Shown: positions 61,501 through 64,000 of the stretch, piece by piece
Position numbering within the stretch: the stretch's first letter is position 1
Layout of the letters: every line of letters begins with the position of its first letter
Origin: an uncultured Veillonella sp.
GTDB lineage: Bacteria > Bacillota > Negativicutes > Veillonellales > Veillonellaceae
Assembly (NCBI RefSeq): GCF_937981445.1
Contig: NZ_CALJON010000051.1
Location: 1-64,000 of the forward strand
Direction: 5' to 3'
DNA length: 64,000 nt
Made by a program: the position numbers and the translations under genes
Notes under the pieces: model-generated
Database searches by the model: none
What the model saw: only the letters and a program-made list of their open reading frames with translations
What the model was told of the DNA's origin: nothing

Positions 61501-62717
61501 CTTGTACTTGCACTAGATGCGCTAGTTGAGGCACTACTTGCACTAGAATCGGCAGCACTTGCACTATTGCTTGCACTGGATGCGCTAGAGTCAGCTGCGG
61601 TGGCACTAGTAGCTGCACTTGATGCACTAGAATCAGCTGCTGTTGCACTGGTACTTGCGCTATTGGCACTAGTAGCGGCACTACTTGCACTGGAGTCTGC
61701 TGCTGTGGCACTGGTACTTGCACTAGATGCGCTAGAATCAGCTGCTGTTGCGCTTGTTGAGGCACTACTTGCGCTGGATTCAGCTGCTGTAGCGCTAGTA
61801 CTTGCGCTATTGGCACTAGTTGAAGCACTGCTTGCACTAGTACTTGCACTAGATGCGCTAGAATCAGCTGCTGTCGCACTGGTGCTTGCATTATTGGCAC
61901 TAGTAGCGGCACTACTTGCACTGGAGTCTGCTGCTGTGGCACTGGTACTTGCACTAGATGCGCTAGAATCAGCTGCTGTTGCACTCGTACTTGCGCTATT
62001 GGCACTAGTAGCGGCACTACTTGCACTGGTGCTTGCATTATTGGCGCTGGTTGAGGCACTACTTGCACTAGAATCGGCTGCTGTGGCACTAGCACTTGCA
62101 CTAGATGCACTCGAATCTGCTGCAGCTGCGCTTGTTGAGGCACTACTTGCACTGGATTCGGCAGCTATCGCACTCGATGCACTACTTGTTGCACCACTTA
62201 ATGCAGTATTAGCACCACTTAATGCAGTATTAGCACTACTTTCTGCATTACTTGCACTTGAAGCTGAAGATTCTGCTGAAGTAGCAGAAGATGATGCTGC
62301 AGCTGCGGCTTGATCTAATTTTTCTTGAGATTCTGTACTAAGACCTATCGTTAATACTTGCCTTGCTGTATTTCGATTAGGCCCCTCAACACCAACACCA
62401 TTTTCATCTGTGGTATCATAGGCATTTAACGTAGTAGTAATACCATTAATACCACGTAATAGTAACCTGTAGCTACCTGTACTACCAGAATCCCAAGCAA
62501 CATTGTTTGTACCATCCATAAACCCTTTATCCGCTGTAATTAAACTAGCATAAACAGCATGCTGAGATAGCATAGTAGTTCCTAACAGCACTGTTGCTAC
62601 AGCTTTTCTTACTTTATTTTTAGAACTAGCAGCCTTAGCATGGGATTTTGCTAATTCAGAAGTAACAACGTAGCACCCTTTCGTTTTACTCCAAATAACT
62701 TTAAACACTCTATTCAT
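58566..62717 (-). CDS. Trimeric autotransporter adhesin (YadA-type) with Ser/Ala stalk
   Basis: This 1,383-residue type Vc autotransporter is anchored in the outer membrane. In order: an extended signal peptide (ESPR, MNRVFKVIWSKTKGCYVV, then a hydrophobic core near residues 45-58); a short N-terminal region to about residue 135; a stalk of about 1,000 residues made almost only of Ser and Ala with Thr, Asp, Asn and Glu; YadA-head-like left-handed repeats (ATALGANSQASANNSVALGANS, near 1165-1185); a neck (INDTDAVNVRQLN); and the four-strand anchor (about 1250-1318, ending VTWKFG). An unusual coiled coil of about 60 residues (QINQL/AQNERIAKLEALVAQL type) follows. The ATG at 62717 starts the ESPR; an in-frame ATG at 62747 does not. 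The promoter is perfect consensus. It probably mediates adhesion or co-aggregation. Confidence 0.93.
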   Translation of the reverse strand: MNRVFKVIWSKTKGCYVVTSELAKSHAKAASSKNKVRKAVATVLLGTTMLSQHAVYASLITADKGFMDGTNNVAWDSGSTGSYRLLLRGINGITTTLNAYDTTDENGVGVEGPNRNTARQVLTIGLSTESQEKLDQAAAAASSSATSAESSASSASNAESSANTALSGANTALSGATSSASSAIAAESSASSASTSAAAADSSASSASASATAADSSASSASTSANNASTSASSAATSANSASTSATAADSSASSASTSATAADSSASSAATSANNASTSATAADSSASSASTSASSASTSANSASTSATAAESSASSASTSATAADSSASSASTSATAADSSASSAATSANSASTSATAADSSASSAATSATAADSSASSASNSASAADSSASSASTSASSASTSATAAVSSASSASTSATAAASSASSASTSAAAADSSASSASTSATVAASSASSASTSAAAADSSASSASISATNAESSATSASTSASNAESSATEASSSASSASASATAANSSASSASISATNAESSASSASTSASTAESSAKVASDSASSASTSAIAADSSASSASTSASAADSSASSASTSAAAADSSASSASISATNAESSASSASTSASNAESSAKVASDSASSASTSASSASTSASNAESSAKVASDSASSASISATNAESSASSASTSASNAESSAKVASDSASSASTSASSASTSASNAESSATEASSSASSASTSANSASTSATVAESSASSASTSAAAADSSASSASTSATAASSSATAAESSASSASTSATAADSSASSASTSAAAADSSASSASISATNAESSASSASTSASNAESSAKVASDSASSASTSAIAADSSASSAATSANSASTSATAADSSASSASTSASSASTSATAADSSASSASASATAANSSASSAIMSATNAESSASSASTSASNAESSATAANSSASSASTSATAADSSASSANSSANAAAESATSSASSAVAANSSAIASAGSAQSSASSAVEANSSAVRAESSANAAAESATSSASSAVAANSSASRADSSANSAADSAQSSASSAVEANSSASSAESSATAASTSASNAESSATAASTSASSAESSANNADSSAQLAASSATVATNAAATANSILDTLNSGGISGGTIDGEGALATGKGSQAIGNNTTAYGTNAQATATGATALGANSQASANNSVALGANSVANEENTVSVGSVGNERRITNVADGINDTDAVNVRQLNSMNSSLTKEIRNVGSLSASLSALKPIQYDPAEPTQVMAGVGTYRGHNAMALGVAHYVNDSTMFNAGIAYGDHDAKVMANAGVTWKFGTSSQREKAEAQQLAGKEAQQRINQLTAANQTQATQIQQQQAELTAQNERIAKLEALVAQLVSK
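59400..62310. repeat. 42-bp tandem repeats encoding the adhesin stalk
   Basis: Within the adhesin gene, about 70 degenerate units of 42 bp (14 residues, SSASSASTSATAAD and variants) follow each other, with longer super-repeats (for example the KVASDSASSAS blocks around 60190-61080). GC content is higher than in the flanks. The low codon diversity leaves the opposite strand open for over 1,000 codons. Confidence 0.92.
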
Positions 62718-62773
62718 AAAATCTTTCTCTCCTATATCAACAAACACAACTATAATATTTAAAATTAAAATGA

Positions 62774-62802
62774 ATTATACTTATTTATACACTATATGTC
62801 AA
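62774..62802 (-). promoter_or_regulatory. Perfect consensus promoter of the adhesin gene
   Basis: On the minus strand TTGACA (62797-62802), a 17-nt spacer and TATAAT (62774-62779) match the sigma70 consensus at all 12 positions. The expected start of transcription is about 50 nt before the ATG. Confidence 0.82.
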
Positions 62803-63367
62803 TCATTATTTTTAATGAGTAAACTTAAATATATTTTTTTAATCTATTTTTATAACATAATATAGCATAAATAAAGAATTAAATTAATTCTATTCTTTAC
62901 GATAATAACAGGGACTTTTCCATTAATACGTAATCAACAATATAATAAACCATACAAATTATTATATTGTCTCACAACAATCAAAATAAACAAAATGTTA
63001 AACATAGATTTTTTATATATAGAACATTTAATTTAGCTTTTATATCTTATTTATAGGTTAATTTTATTAATTAATGATAAAATTCTACATATACTATAAT
63101 TCAAATCAACTTTTATGACTGAAACTACCACAATCATCCTTCTATGTTTAAATATAAATAAGGAGGACTTACTCCACCGCATAGGCTCTAATTATCCTAT
63201 ATTGTGAAACTTATCCTCTTTTTTTATTTATGTCCCCCTCTAATTCAATAACGCCTTATTCTATAAATTAGATTCCTCACTATTCTCCATACTATTCGCC
63301 TTAATCATAATAGGCTGTTAGCTGTCAGTATTTAACACGCTTAAATTTAATTTTATAAAATAAGCAA
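62803..63367. other. AT-rich intergenic region without a recognised gene
   Basis: About 565 bp upstream of the adhesin promoter. No open frame with a ribosome-binding site is seen. A taaggaggact-actcc stretch at about 63161-63176 forms a small hairpin and looks like an orphan ribosome-binding site with no start codon after it. Confidence 0.5.
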
Positions 63368-63419
63368 AAAAGAGTTCCGTCACAATCCTAAATTATACGA
63401 ATTGTAACGGAACTCTTTT
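63368..63419 (-). terminator. Terminator directly after tRNA-Leu
   Basis: A 19-bp stem with one mismatch (63368-63386 with 63401-63419) is followed on the minus strand by a T6 run. It begins 6 nt after the tRNA CCA end. Confidence 0.92.
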
Positions 63420-63425
63420 AAAATC

Positions 63426-63509
63426 TGGTGCCGGAGGTGGGACTTGAACCCACACGGTGTTACCCGCTTGATTTTGAGTCAAGTGCGTCTGCCATTCCGC
63501 CACTCCGGC
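63426..63509 (-). tRNA. tRNA-Leu (anticodon CAA)
   Basis: On the minus strand the 84-nt gene folds as a class II tRNA. The acceptor stem GCCGGAG pairs with CTCCGGC, and the anticodon stem CTTGA/TCAAG encloses the loop CTCAAAA (anticodon CAA, reads UUG). A long variable arm follows (CGGGTAACACCGT). The T-arm is GTGGG-TTCAAGT-CCCAC, and the CCA end is encoded. It stands alone with its own terminator. Confidence 0.97.
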
Positions 63510-63934
63510 ATGAATGGAACAAAAATAATAATACAGGAATTTGACTAAATTGTCAACTAAAATTTATCATTTATGATTTTTCAATAAACAACTCTCAACA
63601 ACTATACAACACCTATATAAAATCTATTTTATCTTCATAATCATATAAGCAGCTACAGAATTTTTTATATTCGAATAAAATCAACAAACAATGAATAAAT
63701 AATATATAAATCAAAATTATAAGGATATTTTCCCTAAATTTTTCTCATATATTAACTATATTATCCATAAATAACGAAATTTTTAAATATTTACAAAAAT
63801 TAATTATCAATTTTAACACAGCCTATTTAAGCCCGATTAAAATAATGCCAACTATTTAGTATATATAAGCATTTCTACTCTATATTTTTCTATACTTTAC
63901 ATGAATTTTTCTATATAATAAATCATGCACTAAT
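63510..63934. other. AT-rich intergenic region upstream of the right-edge gene
   Basis: About 425 bp with very low GC and no open frame with a ribosome-binding site. Several TATAAT-like sequences occur, for example at about 63914, which could drive the plus-strand gene that begins at the window edge. Confidence 0.45.
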
Positions 63935-63974
63935 TTATAAGCTACTAAGAACTTAGGAATCCATAAGCTTATAA
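63935..63974 (+). promoter_or_regulatory. Leader hairpin before the right-edge gene
   Basis: TTATAAGCT (63935-63943) pairs with AGCTTATAA (63966-63974), enclosing an inner stem CTAAG/CTTAG (63945-63949 with 63952-63956). It lies about 10 nt before the ribosome-binding site AAAGGAG and has no T-run of its own, so it looks like an mRNA leader structure. Confidence 0.55.
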
Positions 63975-63997
63975 GTTAAAAAGAAAGGAGTTTTTTT

Positions 63998-64000
63998 ATG
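63998..64000 (+). CDS. Start codon of a gene continuing beyond the window
   Basis: The last three bases are ATG, preceded by AAAGGAG with a 7-nt T spacer, a good ribosome-binding site. The product lies outside the window. Confidence 0.6.

Noticed and set aside
59299..62313. A 1,004-codon open frame on the plus strand, rich in Ala and Leu
   Set aside because: It lies wholly opposite the adhesin stalk. It is open only because the Ser/Ala repeat codons give no stops when read in reverse, and it has no ribosome-binding site or family resemblance.
63161..63200. Ribosome-binding-site-like taaggagga in the gap near the adhesin promoter
   Set aside because: No start codon follows at a suitable distance and no open frame extends from it.

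Overview
The window reads as a chromosome segment of a low-GC diderm Firmicute (Negativicutes), most probably Veillonella. This is an inference from gene content. It mixes Firmicute-type housekeeping genes (glyQ/glyS as separate subunits, rbgA, pcrA, trmFO, gatCAB, a family II pyrophosphatase with CBS domains) with outer-membrane machinery (an RND efflux pump with its lipoprotein adaptor, and a YadA-type trimeric autotransporter with an extended signal peptide). There is no prophage, insertion sequence or CRISPR array.

Layout. 1-5.6 kb: pheA with a secreted protein cut by the window edge, divergent lgt, an FMN reductase, and a flavodoxin plus ferric-reductase-like membrane pair divergent from a LysR regulator. 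5.6-15 kb: a long minus-strand cluster yraN-comM-dprA-topA-trmFO-hslV-hslU (DNA uptake/recombination, topology, tRNA methylation, proteolysis). 15-28 kb: rbgA-rnhB, rplS, then two radical SAM genes followed by phoH-ybeY-era-(interrupted CNNM gene)-recO-glyQ-glyS. 28-32 kb: a histidine-phosphatase remnant, an MFS exporter and nadE. 32.4-36.7 kb: an AT-rich accessory cassette with a DcuC-like permease, a fumarase/adenylosuccinate-lyase superfamily enzyme and a divergent regulator of unrecognised architecture. 36.7-39 kb: small membrane proteins and a HAD phosphatase. 39-50 kb: pcrA-ligA, gatC-gatA-gatB, CBS-pyrophosphatase and a DcuC transporter. 50-55.3 kb: tetR-acrA-acrB without an outer-membrane channel gene. 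55.6-57 kb: a rubrerythrin-like protein and a YagU-like membrane protein. 57-62.8 kb: a DUF2827 glycosyltransferase-like gene downstream of a 1,383-residue trimeric autotransporter. 63.4 kb: tRNA-Leu(CAA), then the start of a plus-strand gene at the right edge.

Most unusual features. (1) The adhesin has a stalk of roughly 1,000 residues made almost only of Ser and Ala. Alanines fall at 3-4 spacing, as in an Ala-core coiled coil, and a coiled coil of about 60 residues follows the membrane barrel. With the neighbouring DUF2827 gene it may form an adhesin plus glycosylation module. (2) At least eight intergenic gaps carry short degenerate tandem arrays, each with its own unit (14, 20, 21, 22, about 29 or 30 bp). 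One further gap carries copies of the topA 3' end. (3) The CNNM transporter gene is split by an in-frame TAA after its first membrane helix. (4) The permease-lyase-regulator cassette may define an undescribed C4-dicarboxylate or amino-acid-derivative pathway.
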